Source: Dyadobacter fermentans
GTDB lineage: Bacteria; Bacteroidota; Bacteroidia; Cytophagales; Spirosomataceae
Assembly: GCF_019924045.1 (NCBI RefSeq)
Contig: NZ_JAHXBN010000018.1
Span: forward strand, 186,001 to 250,000
DNA: 64,000 nucleotides
Direction: 5' to 3'
The notes below the pieces were generated by a model. That model did not search any database, was not told the origin of the DNA, and saw only the letters and a list, made by a program, of their open reading frames with translations. Each line of letters starts with the position of its first letter. Positions within the stretch are counted from its first letter, which is position 1. Below are positions 45,583-54,177 of the stretch, piece after piece. The position numbers and the translations under genes are program-made.

Positions 45583-45600
45583 CAGGTCTTTTTCGTAGAT

Positions 45601-46398
45601 TTAAGACAAGACCAGCTCCTTGAAGAGGATGAAACACCCCATGGCGAGCACAAACCAGCCGAAGCCCTTTTTCAATTGGCCGCCGTCGAGTTTCCGCGCA
45701 AGCTGACTACCGATAAAGATGCCGGCCACGGCAACAAGCGTCACCCTCAGCAGAAAGTACCAGTCGATAATGAAATGGCCCAGATCCCCGGCAAAGCCTA
45801 CCAGCGAATTGAGCGCGATGATCAATAGCGAAGTTCCTACCGCCTCCCGCATGGGCATACCCAGCACCAGTACCAGGGTGGGAATAAGCAGAAAGCCGCC
45901 CCCTGCGCCCAGCAGCCCGGTTGTAAGGCCGATCCCGACCGCGCTGAGGCCCAATTTTACGATATTACGCCCCAAATCGCATTCGAGGCAGCCGGGCTGA
46001 GATTGCCTGCCGCTGATCATCCCGATCGACGCCGCAAGCATCAGCACGGCAAACAAAGCCATTGTCAGCAGCGGCTCGGTGACCTGAAAATGACCGATAT
46101 GGAAGAGATTCTGAGGGATTAAAGGCAAAAGAAGTTTGCGTGTCAGGTAGACGGTCACCATGGAGCTCAGTCCAAAGAACAATGCAGTTTTGACATTGAC
46201 CAACCCCTGACGGTAGTTGCCATAAGCGCCTACGAGGCTGGTCGAGCCGACAATGAACAGCGAATAGGAAGTAGATACGACCGGGCTGATGCCGAAAATA
46301 TATACCAGGACCGGAACGGTCAGGATCGATCCTCCCCCGCCCACAAGCCCCAAAGAAATGCCGATTAACACCGACGCGATATAACCAATGGTTTCCAT
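45601..46398 (-). CDS. TauE/SafE-family sulfite/sulfonate exporter (265 aa)
   Basis: The start is set at METIGYIASVLIGISLGLVG (ATG 46396-46398); another ATG two codons upstream is equally possible. The frame runs further upstream into the operator and is rejected. About eight membrane helices with the family's twin glycine motifs (LGLVGGGGSILTVPVLVY and TTGLLGAGGGFLLIPTLVLV). Proteins of this family export sulfite or related anions; in cst-type operons TauE removes sulfite made by persulfide oxidation. It sits between the Crp/Fnr gene and the MBL-rhodanese gene. Confidence 0.9.
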   Translation of the reverse strand: METIGYIASVLIGISLGLVGGGGSILTVPVLVYIFGISPVVSTSYSLFIVGSTSLVGAYGNYRQGLVNVKTALFFGLSSMVTVYLTRKLLLPLIPQNLFHIGHFQVTEPLLTMALFAVLMLAASIGMISGRQSQPGCLECDLGRNIVKLGLSAVGIGLTTGLLGAGGGFLLIPTLVLVLGMPMREAVGTSLLIIALNSLVGFAGDLGHFIIDWYFLLRVTLVAVAGIFIGSQLARKLDGGQLKKGFGWFVLAMGCFILFKELVLS

Positions 46399-46449
46399 AT
46401 GCATTTGCTCTAACTGAGCGCAAAATTGCAATACGGACCCCGGCGGGTT

Positions 46450-46465
46450 TGTGACAAAAGTTACA
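46450..46465 (-). promoter_or_regulatory. Crp/Fnr-type operator upstream of the TauE gene
   Basis: TGTGAC-AAAA-GTTACA (46450-46465), one mismatch from the perfect dyad, 51 bp before the TauE ATG. This spacing equals that of the site before the Crp/Fnr gene itself. Confidence 0.75.
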
Positions 46466-46480
46466 CAGCAGGAAAATTCA

Positions 46481-47134
46481 TTAAAAAAGGACGGTGATTG
46501 TATTCCGGCCCAGCCGCACCATCCCACGCTGCTCCATTTTTTTGAGCAACCGTGAAACCACTTCCCTTGACGAGTTCATATCCGTGGCGATTTGCTGGTG
46601 GGTCAGCGCCAGTTCATCGCTGTGCGAGAGCTTACGTTGGTTTTTCAGGTAAAATTCAATGCGCTCGTCCATGCTTTTGAAAGCAATGTTATCCACCACT
46701 TCCAGCAGCTCCTCGAACCTGGAACGATAGGTTTCCAGTACGAAATAGTACCACGTCTTGTAGCCGGTCATCAGTTCGTCCATCAATGCGATAGGCACCA
46801 GTAAGGCTTTCGAAGGCTCGATGGCTTTGGCGGAAATCTGGCTCTGTTCTTTCCGTGTGGCGCAGATCATCGATAGCGCGCACGCGTCCCCCGCACCCAG
46901 CTGGTACATAAAAAACTCGTTGCCATCCTGGTCCTCCCGGTATATTTTCACACCGCCCTCGACGATCAGCATCGTCGATTTGAAATATTGCCCCGGACGC
47001 ATGAGCTGCTGGTCTGCCTCGAAATCACGGATCACGCAATGCTCCGCGAGCTTGCTGATTAACTCCGGTTCAAATTGCCCGAAATGTGATTCCAGCAGTT
47101 GCTGCACCCCGGAATGCTGTATCATAATGCCCAT
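46481..47134 (-). CDS. Crp/Fnr-family transcriptional regulator (217 aa)
   Basis: N-terminal cyclic-nucleotide-like beta-roll (QLMRPGQYFKSTMLIVEGGV, FFMYQLGAGDACALSMICA) and a C-terminal Crp helix-turn-helix (LTHQQIATDMNSSREVVSRL ... GMVRLGRNTITV). It has no N-terminal Cys cluster for an Fe-S centre, so it is not a classical Fnr. The beta-roll carries two Cys (DACALSMIC) that could serve as a thiol sensor (inference). The gene is first in the sulfur operon; TGTGAC-N4-GTCACA sites, the expected target type for the SREVVSR recognition helix, lie in front of it and of two downstream genes. Confidence 0.93.
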   Translation of the reverse strand: MGIMIQHSGVQQLLESHFGQFEPELISKLAEHCVIRDFEADQQLMRPGQYFKSTMLIVEGGVKIYREDQDGNEFFMYQLGAGDACALSMICATRKEQSQISAKAIEPSKALLVPIALMDELMTGYKTWYYFVLETYRSRFEELLEVVDNIAFKSMDERIEFYLKNQRKLSHSDELALTHQQIATDMNSSREVVSRLLKKMEQRGMVRLGRNTITVLF

Positions 47135-47184
47135 TAGTTGTTGATTTGAAAATGGCTAAGTTAAGCATTTACGAGCTTCTTGTT

Positions 47185-47200
47185 TGTGACATTGGTCACA
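47185..47200. promoter_or_regulatory. Crp/Fnr-type operator in the divergent spacer
   Basis: TGTGAC-ATTG-GTCACA (47185-47200), a perfect 6-bp dyad, 50 bp before the Crp/Fnr ATG (minus strand) and 192 bp before the CoA-transferase ATG (plus strand). It suggests autoregulation and possible joint control of the divergent gene. The rest of the 258-bp spacer shows no canonical TAnnTTTG box. Confidence 0.8.
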
Positions 47201-47392
47201 CAGCCCCAGATAACCCTGTTGCCGCGCGCCCGGCATGCGCGATGCAGGCGTGCGGACATGACCAAAGTCAGTCTTTTGAGGTGTTGTTGATCATCTTTAC
47301 CCGCTGTGGTCATCCATAACTTGCATTCAATTCCAGTGACCACTCTACCTAACGAAACAGGCCGGAATCCGTCAAACTCAAAAGCAATTGCC

Positions 47393-48904
47393 ATGTACGA
47401 CACATCCAGAATCAAACATACATTGCTCGCTGCCAGGGTAATGCCTGCCGGGCAGGCAGCCTCACTCATCCACGACGGCATGGTGGTAGGCGCCAGCGGG
47501 TTTACGCGCTCGGGCGACAGCAAAGCCGTACTGGCCGCATTTACCCAAAAAGCCGAAAACGAGCATACCCGCATTACCCTCATGACCGGGGCCTCGCTCG
47601 GACAAGGCACTGACGGCGCATTGGCCACGGCCGGAGCGATTGCTATGCGGTTACCATTCCAGTCGGACCCGGTGATGCGGACAATCATTAACGAAGGCAA
47701 ACTGGCCTACATCGACGAAAACCTGAGTGAAACGGCGGCCCATATCCGCAATGGTTTCCTGCCTCCGATCGACATTGCGATTGTAGAAGCGGCATCCATC
47801 GAAGCCGATGGCAGCATTGTCCCAACCACCTCGGTAGGTAACTCGGCGATCTTCGTGCAGCAGGCCAGGCAGGTGATTGTTGAAATCAATCAGGCTGTGC
47901 CCGTCGAAATCCGGGGGATCCACGACGTATTTCTGCCCGAAGACCCTACCGGCCGTGCTATACTGCCGATAACCGACGTTTGGCAGCGCATAGGCCAGGA
48001 CGTGATTGCCTGCGACCCACAAAAGATTGCGGCGATCGTCTTCACCAACCAGAAGGATAGCCCGGCCGAAACTACGTCAGGCAACGCGGCAGCAGAAGCC
48101 ATTGCCGGGCATTTATTGCAGTTCTTCAACCGTGAAATCGCCGCTGGCCGGCTTACTCCCGCCCTCAGGCCCATTCAGGCGGGGATAGGTAAAATCGCCG
48201 ACGCCGTCCTCGGCGGGCTTGCGCAAGGGGATTTTCAGCACCTCACCATGTATTCGGAAGTGTTACAGGACAGCACTTTCCATTTGATGGACAGCGGCAA
48301 AATGGATTTCGCATCGGGCAGCTCCATGACCTTATCGACTGAATGCTACCAGCGTGTGTTCGCCGATTTTGAGAGCTACCGGCACAAAATTGTGCTCCGC
48401 CCGCAGGATATCACCAACGCCGCCGAAGTAATCCAGCGACTCGGCATCATTGCTATTAATACCGCCCTGGAATGCGACATTTACGGTAATGTCAACTCTT
48501 CGCATATTGCCGGCAGCCAGATCGTGAACGGCATCGGCGGCTCTGCCGACTTCGCTCAAAACAGCTACCTGAGCATTTTCGTAACGGAATCCGTAACGAA
48601 GGGAGGCAAAATATCACGCATCGTGCCCATGGTCACCCATGTGGACCATTCCGAACACGATGTGGATGTGATTGTGACCGAGCAGGGGCTGGCCGATCTC
48701 AGAGGACTATCACCCCGGCAAAAGGCCGAAACGATCCTCGAACATTGCGTACACCCGGACTACCACGAGGAGCTCTCCGGCTACTTCGAACGCGCCTGCC
48801 GCCGCGGGGGCCATACGCCGCACCTGTTGGAAGAGGCGTTCAGGCTGCACGCCAACCTAGCCGAAACGGGTTCAATGAAAACACCGCTCCTGGCATCCAT
48901 TTAA
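47393..48904 (+). CDS. Succinyl-CoA:acetate CoA-transferase / acetyl-CoA hydrolase family (503 aa)
   Basis: The start is set at the ATG 47393 (MYDTSRIKHTLLAARVMPAG); the frame upstream is not protein-like. Class I CoA-transferase with strong full-length family signatures: VVGASGFTRSGDSKAV, LMTGASLGQGTDGAL, VPTTSVGNSA, LTMYSEVLQDSTFHLMDSGK (E289 is the likely catalytic Glu), CDIYGNVNSSHIAGSQ and VPMVTHVDHSEHDVDVIVTE. The length fits AarC/Cat1-type enzymes, which move CoA between succinate and acetate in the cytoplasm. It diverges from the sulfur operon and converges with the GH92 gene with 21 bp between stops and no terminator. Confidence 0.93.
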   Translation: MYDTSRIKHTLLAARVMPAGQAASLIHDGMVVGASGFTRSGDSKAVLAAFTQKAENEHTRITLMTGASLGQGTDGALATAGAIAMRLPFQSDPVMRTIINEGKLAYIDENLSETAAHIRNGFLPPIDIAIVEAASIEADGSIVPTTSVGNSAIFVQQARQVIVEINQAVPVEIRGIHDVFLPEDPTGRAILPITDVWQRIGQDVIACDPQKIAAIVFTNQKDSPAETTSGNAAAEAIAGHLLQFFNREIAAGRLTPALRPIQAGIGKIADAVLGGLAQGDFQHLTMYSEVLQDSTFHLMDSGKMDFASGSSMTLSTECYQRVFADFESYRHKIVLRPQDITNAAEVIQRLGIIAINTALECDIYGNVNSSHIAGSQIVNGIGGSADFAQNSYLSIFVTESVTKGGKISRIVPMVTHVDHSEHDVDVIVTEQGLADLRGLSPRQKAETILEHCVHPDYHEELSGYFERACRRGGHTPHLLEEAFRLHANLAETGSMKTPLLASI

Positions 48905-48925
48905 TGGGCGCATGCCTTTCGCTCG

Positions 48926-51900
48926 TTACTCGTTGGGAGGAAGCCGTTCAATACCCCAATGCACATTAGGTTCCGGTCCCATTTCGAGTACGAGCGATCC
49001 GCCTTTCAGCAGGTCGGACGCCTTGAACCAGAAACTGTTCAGCGGCTGACCATTGAGGGTGGCGCGTTGGACGAAGACGTTCCTGCGAGAGGTGTTTTTA
49101 GCTTCGATCGTAAACGTTTTACCTCTTCCAAACTGCTGCCCGAGGTCGATAACAGCTTTTTCGAACATGGGGCTGCCTACTTCGTAAATCGGGTCGACGC
49201 GCGTCCCACCGTCGGTTTGGAAAAGGCCCAATGCGGCCATCACGAACCACGCGCTCATTTGGCCCTGGTCCTCGTCGCCCAGGTAGGCATTGGATACCTC
49301 GTGGCCGTAGTACCTGTCCACCACCGACCGGCTCCATTTCTGGGTCAGCCACGGCTTTTTGACCCAGTTGAACAAGAATGCGAAATGCATGGATTGCTGG
49401 TTGCCCTGTACCACGGGATAATCCCAATACTGGTCGTTAGGGCCGTTATAGCGCCATTTGACACTTTCATTAAAGCCCCAGTCGAGCCTTTTCACGAATT
49501 CGTTCTCCCCGATTGTCTTGGCAAGGCCGGGAACATCCTGCGGCACAAAAAAAGTGAGCTGCCAGGCATTTCCCTCCACGTAATGATGATTCGCACCTGA
49601 CTTAAAGGGATCGAAATCGGGTAACCAGCGTCCGGTGGAGTCTTTCATGCGCGCAAAGCCGGTGGCCGGGTCGATGACATTTTTCCACCAGTTGCCCCGT
49701 TTCGCAAATGCCTCGTAATCGGCTGTTTTATGCAGTGCTTTCGCAAACTGTGAAACGGAGTAGTCGTCAAAGCTGTATTCCAGGGTGTTGGAAAACCGTC
49801 CCTGGTCGTAGGGCACATATTGGTGTTTCAAATAAGTCAGCAGATCCTCGTTGCCGGCCCGGCCACCGCCTACGGGCGCGGCGGGAACGGTCTGCATTTT
49901 CCGAACAGCCGCATAGGCTTTCTCCACATCGAAGCCGCGAATGCCCATTTGGTAGGCACCCACGATGAGCGGGACCTCATGCTCGGCTACCATCACCGGA
50001 ATGTACTCCATTCCCGCAGGCCCTTTCGCCAGCCAGCCACCGCGGTCGTACATCGCCAACTGGGATTTCACCCAGCGGTTCGACCATTCGGGCGTGACCA
50101 GGTTCCAGAACTGATTGAGGTTCCAGAAAGTGTTCCAAAACGCGTCACAGCCCAGTGCGATGTCATCCTTATCCCGAAATTTGTTCACGTTCTCATCCGC
50201 ATCCCGCCAGCTGCCATCCACATCGCTGAATGCATTCCTGCTAAGCGACCGGTACACATTGGTGTAAAAACGTTCTTTTTCGCGCTTGTCGTTGCTGGAA
50301 ATCGCTACCCGGCCCAGCAGACCGTTCCAAACGTTTTCCTGGTTGCTTCTTACCTTTTCAAAATCCCAGCCAAACGGGTCGGAAATTTCGGTTTTCAGGT
50401 TGAGCGCCGCATTTTCCACGCTCACATAGGAAATACCCGAGCGCAACTGCACAACCTTATCTGTTTGGGTATCAAATTCCAGGAACAGGCCCGCGTTTTG
50501 GGCGCTGTCCGCTGCCAGGTTCGTTTTCAAATGTACTTCGTCGTTCAGCCAGGTGCCGTAGTTTGCAATGGGCCGGTCCATTTCGATCACAAAATGGACC
50601 GTGTACTGCTGGTCGATTCCCCCGGACCAGACATTACGCGAAAGTTGCTCGCTATACCCCTCGATCCGCCGGTCGCTCACCTTGTCGATCTTCACTTTCC
50701 GGATTTGATAGCCGTATTCGGTCGGGATTTGCAAGTCCACCATCACGCGGCCCGTTTCGCTTTTCTGCCAGGTATATTTCTGAAATGAGGCACGGGTAGT
50801 CGCCGTGAGCTCCGCGGTGATGTTGTGATCTGTAAGATTTACTTTGTAATAACCCAACGGAGCCTGCTCGCTGCTTTTGTCGAACCGGGAGCGGTAGCCG
50901 CTATCCGGGTCGGCCTCATCGCCGATTTTGGTCTGCAACGGTCCGGCGGCAGGGAAAATACCCAGGCCGGTCATCGTCCATTCGTGAATGTGGCTGAATG
51001 TGCCGATTGATTCAAAAGTAGGGTCATAACCCGCCTGCCAGCCGCTATTTTGGTTATCAGGGCTCAGCTTCACCATACTGAACGGCATCCAAGGCCCCGG
51101 CGCGATCATCCAACGGGAATGTCCTGCGCCCAGCATCGTGTTCACATATCCGGCCGGTGTTTTAAGTTTCTGCCTGCCGCGTTTCACTTTCCCGGATTTC
51201 ACCAATTGTTGATCCACAAAAACCTGAAATGTCCCGGAACCCGACTGGCCGACAGCAGGCATAGGCGCTTCCAGCAGGTAGCGTCCCTGCTCTATTTTCT
51301 GGGACAATATCGTCTGCCCATCCAGCTTCACGTCGATCATAGGCTCGCCTTGAAGCTGCGTCACGTCGATCAGCAGCGGCTGGATGGACTTGCCGTCCGC
51401 ATTCAGCTCGTAATCGGCGGCTTCCACATTTCGGAGCAATGCTTTTCCGGGAGTAGCAAGCGTGGTCTTAGCCGGCCCTTCCAGTTTCACCTGGTCGAAC
51501 ATCAGCCAACCGCCCTGTAAAGTGGTCATCACCACCTCATTCACGCCCTGTTTCACCAGCGTTGCAGGAATATCTATCTCAACAAGCTGTTCTTTGGGAT
51601 TCACTATAAGCCGGTCCGGATCTTTGAAACCCGATCCCTTTTTCAGTTTGAATTTCCATGATTTCCCATTCACGAGTACCTTCAAAAGTGGCGCGTGCAG
51701 GGAATCGGTTTCGAGCACATCCACCACAAGCCGCCATTTGCCCGAAGCCGGCTTACTTTTGATATCAAACAAAACCGTCAGGAAATGCGATCGGATTCCC
51801 GACGTCCCACCCGTACCGCCCCAGCCATTCACCGGCCCCGGCAGCACGTATGGCCAATCGTTTTGCGCCTGCGAACGCCCGATAAGGAAGAAATTATCCT

Positions 51901-52081
51901 CATAACCAAAGTCCTTTTCGAGAAATCGCTTGTACCCGTCGGGAGCCAGCGCCACCCCGGAAGGCGAATTATCCGCCTCGCCGATCTTCCAGATCGTCTT
52001 TTGCTGTGCGAAGCCTGGCGCGATGGCCAATGCGGACAATAGCAGAACGGCCATTACCCTTGTGAGAAGGCGGTTTTTCAT
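48926..52081 (-). CDS. GH92 alpha-mannosidase with N-terminal carbohydrate-binding-like domain (1051 aa)
   Basis: Signal peptide (AVLLLSALAIAPGFAQQ), an N-terminal beta-sandwich resembling the C-terminal domain of PL4 rhamnogalacturonan lyases (WKIGEADNSPSGVALA ... RSHFLTVLFDI ... LVVDVLETDSLHAPLLKVLV), then a GH92 N-domain (VNTMLGAGHSRWMIAPGPWM ... FSHIHEWTMTGLG) and the (alpha/alpha)6 catalytic part (GCDAFWNTFWNLNQFW ... VEGNAWQLTFFVPQDV ... YLGDEDQGQMSAWFVMAALG). GH92 enzymes are calcium-dependent exo-alpha-mannosidases; the GDEDQGQMSAW segment (about residue 932) carries the expected acidic residues. No lipobox and no T9SS sorting domain, so it is likely periplasmic. It diverges from an AraC regulator. 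Confidence 0.9.
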   Translation of the reverse strand: MKNRLLTRVMAVLLLSALAIAPGFAQQKTIWKIGEADNSPSGVALAPDGYKRFLEKDFGYEDNFFLIGRSQAQNDWPYVLPGPVNGWGGTGGTSGIRSHFLTVLFDIKSKPASGKWRLVVDVLETDSLHAPLLKVLVNGKSWKFKLKKGSGFKDPDRLIVNPKEQLVEIDIPATLVKQGVNEVVMTTLQGGWLMFDQVKLEGPAKTTLATPGKALLRNVEAADYELNADGKSIQPLLIDVTQLQGEPMIDVKLDGQTILSQKIEQGRYLLEAPMPAVGQSGSGTFQVFVDQQLVKSGKVKRGRQKLKTPAGYVNTMLGAGHSRWMIAPGPWMPFSMVKLSPDNQNSGWQAGYDPTFESIGTFSHIHEWTMTGLGIFPAAGPLQTKIGDEADPDSGYRSRFDKSSEQAPLGYYKVNLTDHNITAELTATTRASFQKYTWQKSETGRVMVDLQIPTEYGYQIRKVKIDKVSDRRIEGYSEQLSRNVWSGGIDQQYTVHFVIEMDRPIANYGTWLNDEVHLKTNLAADSAQNAGLFLEFDTQTDKVVQLRSGISYVSVENAALNLKTEISDPFGWDFEKVRSNQENVWNGLLGRVAISSNDKREKERFYTNVYRSLSRNAFSDVDGSWRDADENVNKFRDKDDIALGCDAFWNTFWNLNQFWNLVTPEWSNRWVKSQLAMYDRGGWLAKGPAGMEYIPVMVAEHEVPLIVGAYQMGIRGFDVEKAYAAVRKMQTVPAAPVGGGRAGNEDLLTYLKHQYVPYDQGRFSNTLEYSFDDYSVSQFAKALHKTADYEAFAKRGNWWKNVIDPATGFARMKDSTGRWLPDFDPFKSGANHHYVEGNAWQLTFFVPQDVPGLAKTIGENEFVKRLDWGFNESVKWRYNGPNDQYWDYPVVQGNQQSMHFAFLFNWVKKPWLTQKWSRSVVDRYYGHEVSNAYLGDEDQGQMSAWFVMAALGLFQTDGGTRVDPIYEVGSPMFEKAVIDLGQQFGRGKTFTIEAKNTSRRNVFVQRATLNGQPLNSFWFKASDLLKGGSLVLEMGPEPNVHWGIERLPPNE

Positions 52082-52120
52082 GGGTTAGGAATGAGTCAGG
52101 TATTTAAGCAGATATATGTT

Positions 52121-52250
52121 TATACAAACTAGTCGATTTACAACAATCACAAGTCAACTCAAAATCAGCTTTTTAATCAAAAAATGCATTTTGAAAATTG
52201 CAGCACAAGTATAGTGGATATAGTTTGTATATACAAAGTAGCACAAGTAT
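52121..52250. promoter_or_regulatory. Palindromes and repeats in the GH92/AraC divergent spacer
   Basis: The 244-bp AT-rich spacer (52082-52325) has a perfect 14-bp palindrome TTTGTATATACAAA (52224-52237), direct repeats AGCACAAGTAT at 52202-52212 and 52240-52250 that flank it, and an 11-bp inverted pair TATACAAACTA (52121-52131) / TAGTTTGTATA (52221-52231). They look like binding sites shared by both promoters, possibly for the AraC protein. No canonical -7 box could be fixed. Confidence 0.6.
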
Positions 52251-52325
52251 TCTTCCCATATTTTGCGTTAAAGCGGTTTGAACCGGGTATATTATCGGAT
52301 CTTTCAGGCCAAAGGGCCTTTCGGA

Positions 52326-53138
52326 ATGAAGCAGGAAAACAACACTTATACCGAGCAGCGGATAGCCGTTCCAACCGGGTTCACGGACGTCTTCACGCAT
52401 TTTTACATAGCCCGGAACAATACCGGGTTGGATGTAACCAAGACGCTGATACCCAGTTTTCAAACGATTATGGTATTTAGTTTCGGGCCTGCGGTGAAGT
52501 TCAAATCCTGTGGTAACAGCCTGGAAGTCCGCGAATGCGTAGTGCTGGGGCCTATCAGGCAACCCATTGAATATACATTGCCGGCCGGTACCGATTTGCT
52601 GGTTGCTAATTTCAAAGACGATGCTTTTTACCGTTTTTTTGGCCTCGCTGTCCTTTCCGACCAAGTGGCAGCTCATCCCGATCAACTGCTCGATGAGCAT
52701 TGCTTTTCTGCCCTTTGGCTACGCCTGAAAAATGAACCCGCCGCAGACCGTGTAAAACTGATCCTCGAATTTTGCGGGCCCTACCTCCGCCCGAGGCAAC
52801 TACCGGCCAGCAGCATTACCGAGGAAAACGCGGACTACGCAATCGTTAATCCCATTAAAACAGTGGCTCATAAAACGGGCCAAAGCGAGCGCATTGTCCA
52901 GCTCAACCACAAGAAATACTTCGGATTTACGGCGAAGGAACGAGGCCGTTATGAAAGATTTTCGAAGGCCATCCGGTTGCTGCAAGCGACATCGGGTAAA
53001 GTGGATTGGCTTGAAATCGCGGAAACCTGCGGCTACTACGATCAAAGCCAGCTCATTCGCGACTTCAACCATTACCTCAACCTGAGCCCCGGCCGGTACA
53101 TCAGATTTCAGAAAGACATTTGCAAAGCCGGAGGCTGA
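52326..53138 (+). CDS. AraC-family transcriptional regulator (270 aa)
   Basis: The start is taken at the ATG 52326 (MKQENNTYTEQRIAVPTGFT); a TTG 48 bp earlier in frame is less likely. The N-terminal ~150 residues form a cupin-like sensing part (FQTIMVFSFGPAVKF ... YTLPAGTDLLVANF). The C-terminal half carries an AraC DNA-binding domain (TGQSERIVQLNHKKYFGFTA and WLEIAETCGYYDQSQLIRDF, followed by NHYLNLSPGRYIRFQ). The divergent position suggests control of the GH92 gene. The first helix-turn-helix is degenerate compared with standard AraC proteins; the second is typical. Confidence 0.87.
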   Translation: MKQENNTYTEQRIAVPTGFTDVFTHFYIARNNTGLDVTKTLIPSFQTIMVFSFGPAVKFKSCGNSLEVRECVVLGPIRQPIEYTLPAGTDLLVANFKDDAFYRFFGLAVLSDQVAAHPDQLLDEHCFSALWLRLKNEPAADRVKLILEFCGPYLRPRQLPASSITEENADYAIVNPIKTVAHKTGQSERIVQLNHKKYFGFTAKERGRYERFSKAIRLLQATSGKVDWLEIAETCGYYDQSQLIRDFNHYLNLSPGRYIRFQKDICKAGG

Positions 53139-53215
53139 TGGCGGCGCGGTTTCGTTTTCTTACAATTTTGGCGATGCCGTATCCCTGAATTTTGTGCTGT
53201 ACAAAAAACAACAGT

Positions 53216-54085
53216 ATGAAACAGACAAGCATCTTCCTCACAGGCGCAACAGGTGCCGTAGGAGCACAACTCGTTCAACAACTCACATCGCTGAATATCG
53301 GTTTCAAGGCGCTCGTACGCACTCCCGCACAAGCCGAACAGCTTAACGATCTGCCCAATGTAGAAGCCATTGTGGGGGATCTGGCTGACCCGACAACTTT
53401 TGAAAACGCATTGCACGGCGTTGAAAGGGCCTTTTTGTTAACCAACTCATCCGAACAGGCCGAATCGCTGCAGATAGGTTTCGCGGAAGCCGCGCACCGG
53501 GCCGGCGTAGGGCATATCGTGAAGCTATCGCAATTTGCAGCGGATGAATCGTCTCCGGTACGTTTCCTGCGCTACCATGCCAGGGTTGAAAACCGGATCA
53601 AAGAGCTGGGTCTCCCCTACACATTCCTTCGCCCCAATTTGTACATGCAGGGCCTGCTGGCCTTTAAAGAACACATTAAACACCACGGCCAGTTTTTCGC
53701 TGCGATCGGAAACGCCCGGGTGAGCCTGGTGGATGTGCGGGATATTGCGGCCATAGCCGCCGCTGCCCTGACCGGGCCCGGGCATGAAAATAGGACGTAC
53801 GACATCACCGGTCCCGAAGCGCTCAGCCATTACCAGCTCGCCGAGACGCTCTCGCACGTCCTCGCCAAACCGGTCAATTTCATCGACGTTCCCCCCGGGC
53901 AGATGGAAAAAGCCCTCGGCGCGGCCGGATTCCCCGAATGGCAGATAGGCGGTCTGATCGAAGACTACGCGCATTATACACGGGAGGAGGCATCCGTAGT
54001 GTCCGACGCAGTCGCCCGCGTTACGCGTAAGAGCCCTATTGGTTTTGAGCAGTTTGTAAAAGACCACCGGTTTCTGTTAGGATAG
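53216..54085 (+). CDS. NmrA-type SDR / NAD(P)H-binding protein (289 aa)
   Basis: The start is set at the ATG 53216 (MKQTSIFLTGATGAVGAQLV). Rossmann motif GATGAVG, FLLTNSSEQAESL, and the NmrA-like pattern YHARVENRIKELGLPYTFLR, where a Tyr/Lys pair is not kept as in classical SDRs. The closest families are the NmrA-like regulators and quinone oxidoreductase 2-type proteins that bind NADPH. It is cytoplasmic. It follows the AraC gene by 77 bp in the same direction; a terminator closes it. Confidence 0.9.
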   Translation: MKQTSIFLTGATGAVGAQLVQQLTSLNIGFKALVRTPAQAEQLNDLPNVEAIVGDLADPTTFENALHGVERAFLLTNSSEQAESLQIGFAEAAHRAGVGHIVKLSQFAADESSPVRFLRYHARVENRIKELGLPYTFLRPNLYMQGLLAFKEHIKHHGQFFAAIGNARVSLVDVRDIAAIAAAALTGPGHENRTYDITGPEALSHYQLAETLSHVLAKPVNFIDVPPGQMEKALGAAGFPEWQIGGLIEDYAHYTREEASVVSDAVARVTRKSPIGFEQFVKDHRFLLG

Positions 54086-54090
54086 GAAAG

Positions 54091-54126
54091 AAAAGTGGGG
54101 CGACCGTTAAACGGCGCCCCACTTTT
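54091..54126. terminator. Bidirectional terminator between the SDR gene and the third Sus locus
   Basis: AAAAGTGGGGCG (54091-54102) pairs exactly with CGCCCCACTTTT (54115-54126), and CCGT (54104-54107) with ACGG (54111-54114) extends the stem across a bulged A. A and T tails on either side allow use by both convergent genes (stops at 54085 and 54178). Confidence 0.85.
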
Positions 54127-54177
54127 GCCATGCGGAAAATTTGCAGTCCCGCCAAGTTCGCCGTCGCGAACGACCAC

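Noticed and set aside
52173..52700. Minus-strand frame of 175 codons overlapping the AraC gene and its spacer
   Set aside because: The plus-strand AraC protein has recognisable domains in the same DNA, and the minus frame reads through the regulatory palindromes.
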